Shown here: positions 35,210-44,125 of the stretch, one piece after another
Numbering within the stretch: position 1 is the first letter of the stretch
Layout of the letters: every line of letters starts with the position of its first letter
Assembly: GCA_964448675.1 (NCBI GenBank)
Contig: CAYUZU010000006.1
Span: 62,001 to 126,000, forward strand
From: CAYUZU01 sp964448675
GTDB lineage: Bacteria > Planctomycetota > Phycisphaerae > UBA1845 > Fen-1342
Length of the DNA stretch: 64,000 bases
Direction: 5' to 3'
The notes under the pieces: generated by a model
The model's database searches: none
What the model was told of the DNA's origin: nothing
What the model saw: the letters and a program-made list of their open reading frames with translations, nothing else
Program-made: the position numbers and the translations under genes

Positions 35210-35239
35210 ATTGTATCGCCGGCGGCCCGCGATCGCCAA
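35210..35239 (-). promoter_or_regulatory. lipA promoter TTGGCG-N18-TACAAT
   Basis: Minus-strand -35 TTGGCG (35239-35234) and -10 TACAAT (35215-35210) are 18 nt apart. The -10 ends 9 nt before the lipA ATG at 35200, so the transcript should be leaderless or nearly so. GGGA just before the ATG is too close to act as a ribosome site. Confidence 0.5.
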
Positions 35240-35333
35240 ACCGGACGTCGCGTCCAACAGCTCGTCGAACGAAGGGTAGGACATCGCGCCGCGTTGTCCG
35301 GCAAGGTTGGCGTCTCGGGGAAACGCCCCATCT

Positions 35334-36887
35334 TCAACCCCTCGTCCGCGCCGCGAGAAACGCCTCGGCGGCGGCGATGATTGTCTCGCGCCGGTCGTTG
35401 TTCATCCGATCGAGCGTACCGACCACCTGGGCCATGCGCGCCTGCTCCTGGAAAAACCGCCGATTTCTATCCACAAACCGCCAATACAGCCCATCGAGCA
35501 CGTCGCACCAGCTGAACGCTTCGTCAGCGCCCCCCGCGCTTCCTGCCGCCGGATAATCGCCCATCCTGCGGATGTAATTGCTGCCGCAGATGTACGGCTT
35601 GGTCGAGAACACGCCGCCGTCCGCGAACAAGCCCATGCCGAACACGTTCGGCACCATGACCCAGTCCGAACTGTCGACGAACAGCTCCATGAACCAGCGG
35701 TACGCCGCCCGCGGCTCGATCTCGCAGAGGGTCATCAGGTTGCCGGCGATCATCAGCCGCTCGATATGGTGTGCCCAGCCGAAACGCAGTGCCTTGCGGA
35801 TCACGTCGTCCAGCGGCCGCAGGCCGGTCGTGCCGCGATACCAGTGCTCGGTGAGCTGGCGGCGGTGGTCGAAGAAGTTCGCTTCCTCCTGTTGTTGGCC
35901 AAAGTGCTGGTACACGCCACGAATGAACTCGCGCCAGCCGATGATCTGCCGCACAAAGCCCTCCAGCGAGTTCAGCGGCACGTCATGTTCGCCAGCGTGT
36001 CCGAGGGCGCGCTCCAGCACCTCCGCCGGCGTGAGCAACCCCAGGTTCAACACCGGCGACAACACCGAGTGAAACAGGAACGGGTCACGCGTCGACAGGG
36101 CGTCCTCGTACGGACCGAATCGCGCGAAACGCTCGTCCAGGAAGTGGCGGAGCCAGGCGAGCGCCTGACGCCGCGTCGTCGGCAGCCACCAATCCTCGAT
36201 CGAGAGCTGCCCGGGATGGCCCGCGAACAACTGCTCCACCAGCGGCACGACATCCTTGACGTGTTGCGTCGCGCCGGCGGGCCGCGCGCCCGGAACCGAC
36301 TCGTCGGCGGGCAACGACAGGCGATTGTCGTGATCGAACGACCATCGCCCGCCCGCCGGCCCGCCGTCGTTGTCGAGCAGCACACCAAGCCGGCGGCGCT
36401 GCCAGCGATAGAACGTCGCCATGTGCGGGCGGCTGTCGGCGAGCCAGTCGGCAAACTCGCCGCGGCTGGTCAGAAACATGGGACTGGGCAGGAAGGTCAG
36501 CTGCAGGCGGTTGTTCTCCGCAAAATGCCGGACGCGCTGCTCGAAGAAGCGATCCTCGATCTCCCATAGCACGAGGTGTGCGATGTCGTGCTGCCTCACC
36601 ACGCGCGCAAGCCGGGCTTCGTAGGTTGGTGGCGTCTGCTCGCGGGCACCGGTGTGCAGCTCCTCGTAGTGCACCGTGTACCCTCGATCACGCAGCTCGT
36701 CGCGGTATTCGCGCATGGCCGCCAGAAACAGCGTGATCTTCTGCTTGTGATGCCGGACATACGTACACAGGCCGACGTCTTCCGCCATGAATACCGGACC
36801 GTCGTGATTTCGGCGCAATGCCGCCGGCGGAAAGAGCTGGTTACCCAGCACGACGAACAGCGTCCCGTTGAGGCCCGACTTCGTCAT
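35334..36887 (-). CDS. Cryptochrome/photolyase family protein, COG3046 type
   Basis: ATG 36887 overlaps the upstream stop as ATGA and gives 517 residues. The N-terminal DPRP alpha/beta domain starts FVVLGNQLFPPAALRR. The FAD-binding half contains FLFHSVLSPVLNLGLL, GFVRQIIGWREFIRG, GWAHHIERLMIAGNLM and SDWVMVPNVFGMGLFADGG, typical of prokaryotic (6-4) photolyase relatives. The YCxxC pair that binds the iron-sulfur cluster in PhrB-like enzymes is replaced by YPAAG (after SNYIRRMGD), so the cluster is probably absent. Light-driven repair of UV lesions is the likely role. Its operon partner is an FAD oxidoreductase. Confidence 0.85.
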   Translation of the reverse strand: MTKSGLNGTLFVVLGNQLFPPAALRRNHDGPVFMAEDVGLCTYVRHHKQKITLFLAAMREYRDELRDRGYTVHYEELHTGAREQTPPTYEARLARVVRQHDIAHLVLWEIEDRFFEQRVRHFAENNRLQLTFLPSPMFLTSRGEFADWLADSRPHMATFYRWQRRRLGVLLDNDGGPAGGRWSFDHDNRLSLPADESVPGARPAGATQHVKDVVPLVEQLFAGHPGQLSIEDWWLPTTRRQALAWLRHFLDERFARFGPYEDALSTRDPFLFHSVLSPVLNLGLLTPAEVLERALGHAGEHDVPLNSLEGFVRQIIGWREFIRGVYQHFGQQQEEANFFDHRRQLTEHWYRGTTGLRPLDDVIRKALRFGWAHHIERLMIAGNLMTLCEIEPRAAYRWFMELFVDSSDWVMVPNVFGMGLFADGGVFSTKPYICGSNYIRRMGDYPAAGSAGGADEAFSWCDVLDGLYWRFVDRNRRFFQEQARMAQVVGTLDRMNNDRRETIIAAAEAFLAARTRG

Positions 36888-37888
36888 CGCGTTTTTCCCG
36901 CGGCGGGTCGGGCGTCGGCGCCCAGCACGCGCTCCGCCGCTGCCAGGCCGCTGAGATACGCTCCTTCGATGCGCGCCCCCTGGCACCAGTCGCCACACAC
37001 CGCCAGACCAGCCGACGCCTGCCACAGACACCCGACGTCGAGCGGCGCTGGCGGCTGCGCGTAGCGCCAGCGGTGCGCGGTGCTGAACGCCGGCTGGCGC
37101 CCGGGCTCGTCGACCAGCCGGAGGAACTCGGTTGTCAACGCGGTGACGACCTGCGCGGGGTCGTCGGCGACATGCTGGGCAGACCACCCCGGGCTGGCGT
37201 GCAACACCCAGGCTTCCGGCGTCGGCCGCGCCGGTTTGGCGCTGTTGCGCGCGATCCATGTCAGGGGGGATTGATGCACGAAAGCGCCGTCAAACGGCGC
37301 CGCGAGCGCCCCCGCAAAGCCCAGCATCACCGCCCAGCATGGCGTGAGTTCGCACGCATCCGCTTGCGAAGCGAGCGGGCTCTGGCCGGCGAGCAACGCC
37401 GCTGCCTGCGGCGCTGGCAGCGCGAGCACGAGCGAATCAAAGCGCCCGAGATCGGTGCCATCATCGCGCAGAAGTTGCCAGGTGTTGCCGACGGGTGTTA
37501 CCTGCTCGATGCGCGTCCGCAACACGACATCCAGGCCGTCTGCCAGCGCCCGCGTGATCGCGTTCATCGTCGGCACCCCGACATAACGCGTGGTGCTGTC
37601 GCTGAACCGCGTGACGCCGTCGCACAGCACCGCGATGCGCCCCGCCCATTCCGTGACGACGCCTGCGGTGCGCCACGTGGCGACGACACGCGCGAACCGC
37701 TCGTCGCGCACGGTGAAGTACTGGGCCCCATGATCGAACGCGAACGGTGCCGCCCGACGTACCGACGCGCGACCGCCGACGCCACGGGCCTTGTCGAAGA
37801 CCACCACGTCGCGACCACGTTCAAGCAGGGTCCGGGCGGCGCACAGGCCGGCGACGCCGGCGCCGATTACGGCTACTCGCTGATTCAT
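36884..37888 (-). CDS. Renalase-like FAD-dependent oxidoreductase
   Basis: ATG 37888 follows GGAG and gives 334 residues. The Rossmann fold opens VAVIGAGVAGL (GxGxxG 9-14), then FDKARGVGGRAS (31-42) and FDHGAQYFTV (51-60), the signature of the COG3380 renalase-like group. A second FAD contact near the end reads GLAVCGDWCQGARIEGAYLSG. The substrate is unknown. Homologues often sit beside COG3046 photolyases, and here the stop overlaps the photolyase start (ATGA), so co-expression and a shared light or redox role are likely. Confidence 0.85.
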   Translation of the reverse strand: MNQRVAVIGAGVAGLCAARTLLERGRDVVVFDKARGVGGRASVRRAAPFAFDHGAQYFTVRDERFARVVATWRTAGVVTEWAGRIAVLCDGVTRFSDSTTRYVGVPTMNAITRALADGLDVVLRTRIEQVTPVGNTWQLLRDDGTDLGRFDSLVLALPAPQAAALLAGQSPLASQADACELTPCWAVMLGFAGALAAPFDGAFVHQSPLTWIARNSAKPARPTPEAWVLHASPGWSAQHVADDPAQVVTALTTEFLRLVDEPGRQPAFSTAHRWRYAQPPAPLDVGCLWQASAGLAVCGDWCQGARIEGAYLSGLAAAERVLGADARPAAGKTR

Positions 37889-38154
37889 GAGTCTCCTTCC
37901 GCGTCGCCGGCCAAGTGCCGATGACGCACGCGCCGCCGCGGGCGGCCGCCCGATGCACACCACGCTCCGATTCTAGCGGGTTTTCCGCGCGGGACCCGCG
38001 GCGCAAGCGACCGTGCTTTCGGCGTTGCACCTCCGAGACGCACGACGATTTGCGCCGCAGCCGCTAAGATCAAGAGCGCCCGGCCGTGGGCTGATCCCGG
38101 GCGCATACCATGGGTGGCCGCGCACAGGCGAGCCTCGGGCGCAGGAGACAACAC

Positions 38155-38928
38155 ATGGCCACGAAAGACAACCAGAGCCTCCGCGGCTCTGTCCACGTCA
38201 TCATCGCCGCCTACAGCGGCATCGGCAGCGCCGTTGCCCGTTCGCTGCACGCGCAGGGGGCCACGCTTGTGCTCGCCGGCCGCGATCCGGACAAGCTCGC
38301 GCCACTGGCCGATGAGGTCGGGGGCGAGGCGGTCACCGTTGACGCGACCGACTTCGCCCAGGTCGAGCAGTGCCTGCAGGAAGCGGCCGCCGAGCGTGGT
38401 CGTGTCGACGGCGTGCTGAACTGCGCGGGCTCCATCTTCCTCAAGCCGGCCCACCTGACCACCGCCGACGAACTCAACCGCGTGCTAGCGACGAACCTCG
38501 TCTCGGCGTTCGCGACCGTGCGCGCGGCTGCAGGCGTCATGCGAAAGACCGGCGGCTCGATTGTCCTGATGAGTTCCGGCGCGGCAACGATCGGCCTCGG
38601 TAGCCACGAGGCCATCGCCGCGGCCAAAGCAGGCGTTAACGGCCTGATGCGCTCGTCGGCGGCGACGTATGCCGCCCAGGGCATTCGGGTCAACAGCATC
38701 GCGCCGGGCCTGGTCGACACGCCGGCCAGCGAGCGCATCACCGCCAACGAGGCGTCGCTGAACGCGTCGCTGGCGCTGCATCCGCTGGGGCGCATCGGGT
38801 CGCCGGCAGACATCGCGGCGGCGATCTGCTGGCTGCTGAGCCCGGCCAGCACCTGGGTGACGGGGCAGGTCATCGGTGTCGACGGGGGACTGGCAGCCCT
38901 GAAGACGGCCCGCCCGCGCCGCGCGTGA
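38155..38928 (+). CDS. SDR-family protein lacking the catalytic tyrosine
   Basis: ATG 38155 has AGGAG 7 nt upstream; 257 residues. The overall fold is SDR: LNCAGSI, SIVLMSS (Ser140/141), RVNSIAPGLVDTP, LGRIGSPADIA and GQVIGVDGG. The cofactor loop is a variant (AAYSGIG, 18-24, in place of TGxxxGIG). The active-site helix reads HEAIAAAK, so the position four before Lys158 is Ile154 instead of Tyr. It may be an atypical reductase or a non-catalytic member. It is divergent from the renalase-like gene, 266 nt away. Confidence 0.8.
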   Translation: MATKDNQSLRGSVHVIIAAYSGIGSAVARSLHAQGATLVLAGRDPDKLAPLADEVGGEAVTVDATDFAQVEQCLQEAAAERGRVDGVLNCAGSIFLKPAHLTTADELNRVLATNLVSAFATVRAAAGVMRKTGGSIVLMSSGAATIGLGSHEAIAAAKAGVNGLMRSSAATYAAQGIRVNSIAPGLVDTPASERITANEASLNASLALHPLGRIGSPADIAAAICWLLSPASTWVTGQVIGVDGGLAALKTARPRRA

Positions 38929-39076
38929 CGGAGGCCAGAGCAACATGGCGGCGGCGGGGGAGGTCAGGTGCGCGGCATGCCCGCGCGTCGGGAACGCAGC
39001 GCCGGCGCGGAACCCGTCGGTCCGTTAGTGCTTGCGATCCACCCCGCTACGCTCGTACGACCGCGGCTGACCGACG

Positions 39077-39553
39077 TCAGGGCCGCGGAGAGACCTCCGC
39101 CGATTCCGACGTCGCGATGGCCTGATGCAGGTCCTCGGCCGAATTGGCGGCGTCAATCGCGGTGCGGAAGTCCTCGATGTTCATCAACCGGCTGATCTTG
39201 GCGAGTGCCTGGATATGGGGGCCGGTCTGGTCCGGCGGGCTGACCAGCAAGACCACGAAGGTCACGGGCCGCCCGTCGAGGCTCTGGAAATCGACAGCGG
39301 CGGCGGGCTTGCCGGCGGCCATCACGAGATGGTCGCAGCCGTCGCTCTTGCCGTGCGGAATCGCCAGGCCGTAGCCGATGCCGGTGGTGCGCTCCGACTC
39401 ACGTTTGAGAACGGCGTCGAGGGCGGCATCGCGGTCGCGCAACATGCCCGTCTCGGCCAGCAGGTCCACCAATTCTGTAATCACGCCCGTCTTGTCCGTG
39501 GCCGCCATTGGCACGCGAATTCGCTCGGGCGTCAGTAGTTTGCTTAATTCCAT
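39077..39553 (-). CDS. ptsN: PTS EIIA (PtsN/fructose type) domain protein
   Basis: The 158-residue protein is a single EIIA-Fru/Ntr domain. The phosphorylated residue is His67 in GIGYGLAIPHGKSDG. LLTPERIRVPMAATDKTGVITELVDLL and VTFVVLLVSPPDQTGPHIQALAKISRLM are family-typical. No EIIB/EIIC genes are present, so a regulatory PtsN-like role is more likely than sugar transport. A minus-strand TATACT lies at 39591-39586 and gives a short leader containing AAGGCG. Confidence 0.85.
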   Translation of the reverse strand: MELSKLLTPERIRVPMAATDKTGVITELVDLLAETGMLRDRDAALDAVLKRESERTTGIGYGLAIPHGKSDGCDHLVMAAGKPAAAVDFQSLDGRPVTFVVLLVSPPDQTGPHIQALAKISRLMNIEDFRTAIDAANSAEDLHQAIATSESAEVSPRP

Positions 39554-39700
39554 GCCTGCGCCTTGTGTCAGGGTACAGACTGCTCAGTATACCCGGCGGT
39601 GGGGTTAGCCGCCACCCGGTTTTTCGCCCCCCCGGTACCACCATCGACCATCCTGCGGGGTCCGATCAGCCGCGACGGCCGCCGCTCGTCCCGGTCCCGT

Positions 39701-39729
39701 TTGTGTCGCAAAAACGGGACGATTACAAT
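39701..39729 (+). promoter_or_regulatory. Promoter TTGTGT-N17-TACAAT
   Basis: The -35 TTGTGT (39701-39706) and -10 TACAAT (39724-39729) have the ideal 17-nt spacing. They face the aminotransferase gene at 39795, giving a leader of about 60 nt. Confidence 0.55.
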
Positions 39730-39794
39730 GCCGCTTTGTGTCCGAGCGCACGGCGCTACACCAGTCACCAGTCACGCACGTGAGGATGGCCGCC

Positions 39795-40937
39795 ATGAAG
39801 AAGATCCGCCTGTTCACCCCCGGTCCGTGTGCCGTTCCCGAGGAAGTCCTGCTGGAGATGGCCCGCCCGTTCGAGCACCATCGGACGGACTGGTTCAAGG
39901 ACTACATGAAGGACGCCACCGGCAAGCTCCAGAAGGTCATGCAGACCGAGAACGAGGTCATCATCATCACCGGTTCCGGCACCGCCGCCGCCGAGGCCGC
40001 GATTGTCGGCTGCAATCCGGCCGGCTCGAAAATCCTCACGATCGAGGGCGGCAAGTTTGGGCAGCGTTGGGGTGAGATCGCCGAGCAGTACGGCATCGAC
40101 GTCATCCGCCACGAGATCGAGTGGGGCACGCCACCCACGCCCGAGATGGTGCAGGCGCACCTCGACAAGGACTCCTCGATCACCGCGGTCATGGTCGTGC
40201 ACAGCGAAACGTCGACGGGGACGGCGTGCGACCTGGAGGCGATCGGCAAGGTCGTCAGCAAGGCGGGCAAGCTGCTGCTGGTCGATTGCATCACGTCGGC
40301 CGGCGCGCTGCCGCTCAAGCCGGACAAGTGGGGCGTCGACGTCGCGATCACCGGGGCCCAGAAGTCGCTGATGCTGCCGCCGGGGCTGGGCTTCCTGTCG
40401 GTCAGTGACCGTGCCTGGAAGGTCATCGAAGACAACAAGACGCAGCACGCCTACTACCTGAACCTGGTCAAGGCCCGCAAGAGCGCCGAGAAGAGTGACA
40501 CGCCGTTCACGCCGGCGCACCTGATGATTCGCGGCCTGTGCAAGGCGCTGGATATTCTCCTCGACGAGGGGATGGAGAACGTCTGGAAGCGCGTGGCGGC
40601 GATGGCGGCGGCGACGCGGGCGGCGGGCGAGGCGATCGGCCTGCCGGTCTTCTCGCAGCGGCCCAGCGACTCGGTGACCGCGTTCAACTGCCCCGAGGGT
40701 GTCTCCGTCAAGGACATTCGCAAGGAACTCCAGGAGCGCTACGGTATCCAGAGCGCCGGCGGGCAGGACCACCTCAAGGGCAAGATCTTCCGCATCGGTC
40801 ACATGGGCTACGTCGACGAGATGGACACCGTGCTCGCGGTCGCTGCGCTGGAGCAGGTCCTCCACAAGCTCGGGCACAAGTTCGAGCTCGGTGCCGGCGT
40901 CACCGCGGCGCAGAAGATCCTCGCCGAGCGCATGTAA
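39795..40937 (+). CDS. Class V aminotransferase (serine/alanine-glyoxylate type)
   Basis: ATG 39795 has GTGAGG upstream; an ATG nine bases earlier is too close to it. The 380-residue protein has the N-terminal FTPGPCAVPEEVLLEMARP motif, the SGTAAAEAA cofactor loop, VHSETSTGT, LLVDCITSAGALPL (Asp163 to the pyridine nitrogen) and Lys190 in ITGAQKSLMLPPGLGF, which forms the Schiff base with PLP. It interconverts serine or alanine with glyoxylate/pyruvate-type acceptors. Monocistronic with its own promoter and a terminator after it. Confidence 0.9.
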   Translation: MKKIRLFTPGPCAVPEEVLLEMARPFEHHRTDWFKDYMKDATGKLQKVMQTENEVIIITGSGTAAAEAAIVGCNPAGSKILTIEGGKFGQRWGEIAEQYGIDVIRHEIEWGTPPTPEMVQAHLDKDSSITAVMVVHSETSTGTACDLEAIGKVVSKAGKLLLVDCITSAGALPLKPDKWGVDVAITGAQKSLMLPPGLGFLSVSDRAWKVIEDNKTQHAYYLNLVKARKSAEKSDTPFTPAHLMIRGLCKALDILLDEGMENVWKRVAAMAAATRAAGEAIGLPVFSQRPSDSVTAFNCPEGVSVKDIRKELQERYGIQSAGGQDHLKGKIFRIGHMGYVDEMDTVLAVAALEQVLHKLGHKFELGAGVTAAQKILAERM

Positions 40938-40971
40938 GGCGGCACGGCCACAGCATCCCCCATTCTGCGCA

Positions 40972-40997
40972 GAGCCGGGCTGCCGTCAGCCCGGCTC
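40972..40997. terminator. Hairpin terminator between convergent genes
   Basis: A perfect 11-bp stem GAGCCGGGCTG/CAGCCCGGCTC with loop CCGT lies between the aminotransferase stop (40937) and the end of the pilus operon (41090). It probably ends both transcripts. Confidence 0.7.
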
Positions 40998-41089
40998 GTT
41001 GCACAGGCGCATTGCCGGCGAATCCAGGCGCGCCGGTGTAACCCGCGCGTGGTGCGACGCGGCCGTCGCGAATAACGGCGCCCGGGCCG

Positions 41090-41485
41090 CTACTTCGGCT
41101 TGAACTCGCCGGTCTTCTTGTCGTACTTGTATTTCACGCCGGTCGGCTTGTACGTGTACGCATTGTTGCCGCTCTTCTCCCAGTTGCCGTCGGTCAGGCC
41201 GCCCTCCACGACGTTGGTGAACAGCGGGTTGCTGTCGGACGCGTCGCCCTTGCTCGCATCGTCGAGCTTGGCGGGGTACTCATCGAGCCCCTTGGCCAGA
41301 TTCGACATGCGAATCAGCTTGATCCCCGTGCGGACGGCGGCGACGGACGCCTCTTCAGCCGCGTTCTGGGCCTCATCCTTCATGCTGACGAACTGGGGCG
41401 TGACGACCGCCGCCAGCAGACCGATGATCACGATGACCATGATCAGCTCGACCAGCGTGAATGCCTTGGCGTGGGTGCGTTTCAT
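41090..41485 (-). CDS. Major pilin-like protein (MshA/GspG type), last gene of the pilus operon
   Basis: ATG 41485 has AAGGAG 8 nt upstream; 131 residues. A short basic leader MKRTHAKA precedes FTLVELIMVIVIIGLLAAVVTPQF, with Glu at +5. The residue before the cleavage site is Ala instead of the usual Gly. The soluble part is small and Lys/Asp-rich (TGVKYKYDKKTGEFKP) and resembles the calcium-dependent C-terminus of GspG/MshA-like pilins. It is the best candidate for the main filament subunit because of its position, strong ribosome site and typical N-terminus. Confidence 0.8.
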   Translation of the reverse strand: MKRTHAKAFTLVELIMVIVIIGLLAAVVTPQFVSMKDEAQNAAEEASVAAVRTGIKLIRMSNLAKGLDEYPAKLDDASKGDASDSNPLFTNVVEGGLTDGNWEKSGNNAYTYKPTGVKYKYDKKTGEFKPK

Positions 41486-41513
41486 GACGAATTCTCCTTG
41501 TCGACCACGATGG

Positions 41514-41999
41514 TTACTGTGGGAGTGTGAGGACAAAGTGCTCCTCGCGAATCTCGAGCAGCACTTGCTGCTCGTCGACCGCGACGAGCGTTGCGTACTG
41601 GTCAATCGCTTCACCGATCCGCACGACGCGCCCGTTGATCAAGGCCATCGGCTGCGCGCCGCTCAGGATCGCCGCGAGCTGGTAGCTGCCGGGGCGGGCT
41701 GGTGCAGGACGCTCGGTCGGCGGCGCCGCCGGCCGCTCAGCACCTGACGGCTGATTCGTGAACGGACTCGTCGGCCACGCGTGCGGTACTGCTTGTTCGC
41801 TGCCTTCGAACGCGCGCAACATCGACACGATCTCTTCAGGCAGCTCCAGGCGCCGCTGCAGGCTCCCGGCCGTGATATCCTGTGCCGGCGCCGCCTGCGA
41901 CGCCCGTGGTGGCCAGTAGGTGATGCCCACCCAGGCCGCCAGGCCGGCGATCGCCACGCCCATGAACAACGTGCGGCGGTTAGAGGGCATCTTCGTCAT
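41514..41999 (-). CDS. PilP/MshK-like periplasmic pilus protein
   Basis: The 161-residue protein has one N-terminal membrane helix (TLFMGVAIAGLAAWVGITYW), a Pro/Ala-rich linker and a C-terminal beta domain, SYQLAAILSGAQPMALINGRVVRIGEAI ending LTLPQ (quoted in part). This pattern matches MshK/GspC-HR/PilP proteins that link the inner-membrane complex to the secretin. Its first 20 bases overlap the end of the PilO-like gene, which indicates coupled translation. Confidence 0.7.
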   Translation of the reverse strand: MTKMPSNRRTLFMGVAIAGLAAWVGITYWPPRASQAAPAQDITAGSLQRRLELPEEIVSMLRAFEGSEQAVPHAWPTSPFTNQPSGAERPAAPPTERPAPARPGSYQLAAILSGAQPMALINGRVVRIGEAIDQYATLVAVDEQQVLLEIREEHFVLTLPQ

Positions 42000-42594
42000 C
42001 CTCCAACAGGCCGGCTTCGCTCAGCAGGGCGCGCTCGAGTGGCCCCTGCGGGGCAAACGGCACCTCCAGCTCGAGGTTCAGACACACGTCCCGGTCGTCC
42101 CGCTGCCAGGCGATCTGTGTAATTCTCTGTGGCAACTGAAGTTGCGTCAGCGCGTCCAGGCACCGCGTCAGGCCGGCATAGTCGCCGCGAAACGCGATGT
42201 TCACCCGCTCGCACGCCAACACGCCGGCGTCCGGGTCGGCGGCATAGAGCTCGGCGTCGGCAAAGGTGAGCTGCTCGACCGTCACGCCCGGGACCTCGAA
42301 GGCCTGCGCGAGCGCATCGGCCACGCCGTTGCGGTCTCGCTGCGGCAACCAGGGTCGCTCGTCGGTGTACGTTGCGCTCATCGCCGCGAGTTGCTCGGTC
42401 TGCTGGGCGACCTGCGCCAGCAGTTGCACGTGCTTGTCCGCGTTGCGCGCGTCGGCCCGGGTCGCCTGCGTCATGCGGTGCAAGGAGAGTGTCCGGGGCG
42501 CCCACGTCACCGCCAGGTGACCGATGGCACCGAGCGGCGCGGCCAGCAGCAGCGCCATCACCAGCAGCGGACGTGGTTTGAGCCAATGTCTCAT
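41980..42594 (-). CDS. PilO/MshJ-like inner-membrane pilus protein
   Basis: The 204-residue protein has one membrane helix near the start (PLLVMALLLAAPLGAIGHLAV), a helical coiled-coil-like segment (residues 40-75) and a ferredoxin-like C-terminal domain (VTVEQLTFADAELYAAD, VNIAFRGDYAGLTRCLDAL). This is the PilO/GspM architecture. It begins 10 nt after the PilM-PilN fusion gene and overlaps the PilP-like gene. It is predicted to form the alignment complex with its neighbours. Confidence 0.7.
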   Translation of the reverse strand: MRHWLKPRPLLVMALLLAAPLGAIGHLAVTWAPRTLSLHRMTQATRADARNADKHVQLLAQVAQQTEQLAAMSATYTDERPWLPQRDRNGVADALAQAFEVPGVTVEQLTFADAELYAADPDAGVLACERVNIAFRGDYAGLTRCLDALTQLQLPQRITQIAWQRDDRDVCLNLELEVPFAPQGPLERALLSEAGLLEDDEDAL

Positions 42595-42604
42595 CGTCCA
42601 CCTC

Positions 42605-44125
42605 TCATTGCGCCAGGGCCCGGATGGAAATCGCCGCCACGGGCTCTTCAGCCGAGCACGCGATCGTCACGACCTCGGCCTGCAGAAACGGCGGCGTACG
42701 GCCCAGCCAGCGCGCCCACTCGCCGGCAACCACGCCGGCCGGCTGCGTCCCGCGGTAGATCGCCTGCAGCTCGATCGCGGCCGGTGTGTTGCTCGCACCC
42801 ACCTGCACGCTGGTCAGCACGACGCCGGTCGGCACCGAATCAAACAGCACCTTGCAGGCGCGCAACGCGTCGACCTGCGGCGGCAACCCGGCCAGCAGCA
42901 CCGCATCGCGCTCCAGCGCCGCCGCCATCCGATCCCGCGCAGCAAACGTCTGTCGCAGGTCGTTGCGCAGCCGGCGCATCTGGCTCGACAGCGACGCGGT
43001 GGCGGGGTGAAGCCGCGCCGAGCTGGCCTGGGCCTCGCGCGGCGCTTGCATGTTGGCGAGAATCACCAGCAGTGCGCAAACCCCCGCCGCCAGGGCCGGT
43101 CGATACAATCGCTTGACGAAACGCTCCTCGGCCGGCAACAGGTCGAGCGGGGCGGCCGCCGACGTGTCCAGTCGCAACGCCGCCAGTGTGCGCTGCTCGC
43201 GTTGCTCGTCGGTGCTCTCGGGCGTTTCGAAGTGCAGTTCGGCGGCGAGGTGCTCGGCCAGGCCGGGAACCGGCGGCAATCCCAGCACGTCGACCTCGGT
43301 CGCGCCGGTCGGCGCCGCCCCCAAACTCTGGCGCAGGTCCTCCGACAGGCGCTGCACGGTCGGGGTCACCAGCGGCCACAGTTGTGATGCGCTGATGCCG
43401 TGCGGGCAGGGCGTGTCCGGCTGCAGCGGAATCCCCACCGTGCGCAGCAGCTCGTCGGCTTGCGCGGCATCGAGCGTGATTGGTCCGTTGTCCGTCAGGA
43501 TCGGCCGCTGATAGGCCGCCACGAAGTTGGCCCGCCCGACAAGCAGATCGCGGCACGCCGTCAGCACGCCGTTCTCGAACACCTGTACCGTCGCCGTCCG
43601 CTCCCCCAGGAAGACCTGGACGGCTCGCCCGTCCGCCGCCGGCGCCGCAAACGCCGCGGCCGGCACCGTGATCGCCTGTACGCGCAATCCCGCCTTGCGC
43701 AGCATCGCGTGCAGGCCGCGGACCAGGGTCGCGTCGGCGCCCGCTGCCAGCACGTGCGTGGCGTCGTCGTTCGGCACGTGCAGCCGCCGCTGGTCCGTGC
43801 ACAGCGACAGCCCGCCGCCATAGGAGCGCAACCGCGTCCGAACCGCCTGCTCGCGCTGGCGCGCTCCCATGGGCGGCATGCGCAGCTTGTGCACGATCGT
43901 GCCGCCGCCGGTGAGCTGCACGATGGCCGTGCAGCCGGCCAGCCCGTGTTCGCGGATGAAGGCGTTGCACGCGGGCAAGCCGCGCTGGGCCGCGAGCGCC
44001 TCCGCCGTGTAGGCCAGGTCCAACTGGCCCGCGAGCGTGGCGCTGGGCGGTGCCCCGTCGACGGCGTAGAGCGTCGCTGCCGTGCCGTCCGCCGTCACTG
44101 CGATCCACCGTCTGCTGATTCTCAT
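42605..44125 (-). CDS. PilM-PilN fusion (MshI/GspL-like)
   Basis: ATG 44125 gives 506 residues. Residues 1-330 show the actin-like PilM pattern without full motifs (RWIAVTADGTAATLYAVDG, GADATLVRGLHAMLRKAGL). A membrane helix lies near 341-359, then a coiled coil (MRRLRNDLRQTFAARDRMAAALER) and a ferredoxin-like end (VPTGVVLTSVQVGA) as in PilN. The fused order equals MshI or GspL. It probably sits at the cytoplasmic face and couples the ATPase to the PilO-like protein. A 255-bp gap separates it from the previous gene; no gene was seen in that gap, so an internal promoter is possible. Confidence 0.7.
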   Translation of the reverse strand: MRISRRWIAVTADGTAATLYAVDGAPPSATLAGQLDLAYTAEALAAQRGLPACNAFIREHGLAGCTAIVQLTGGGTIVHKLRMPPMGARQREQAVRTRLRSYGGGLSLCTDQRRLHVPNDDATHVLAAGADATLVRGLHAMLRKAGLRVQAITVPAAAFAAPAADGRAVQVFLGERTATVQVFENGVLTACRDLLVGRANFVAAYQRPILTDNGPITLDAAQADELLRTVGIPLQPDTPCPHGISASQLWPLVTPTVQRLSEDLRQSLGAAPTGATEVDVLGLPPVPGLAEHLAAELHFETPESTDEQREQRTLAALRLDTSAAAPLDLLPAEERFVKRLYRPALAAGVCALLVILANMQAPREAQASSARLHPATASLSSQMRRLRNDLRQTFAARDRMAAALERDAVLLAGLPPQVDALRACKVLFDSVPTGVVLTSVQVGASNTPAAIELQAIYRGTQPAGVVAGEWARWLGRTPPFLQAEVVTIACSAEEPVAAISIRALAQ

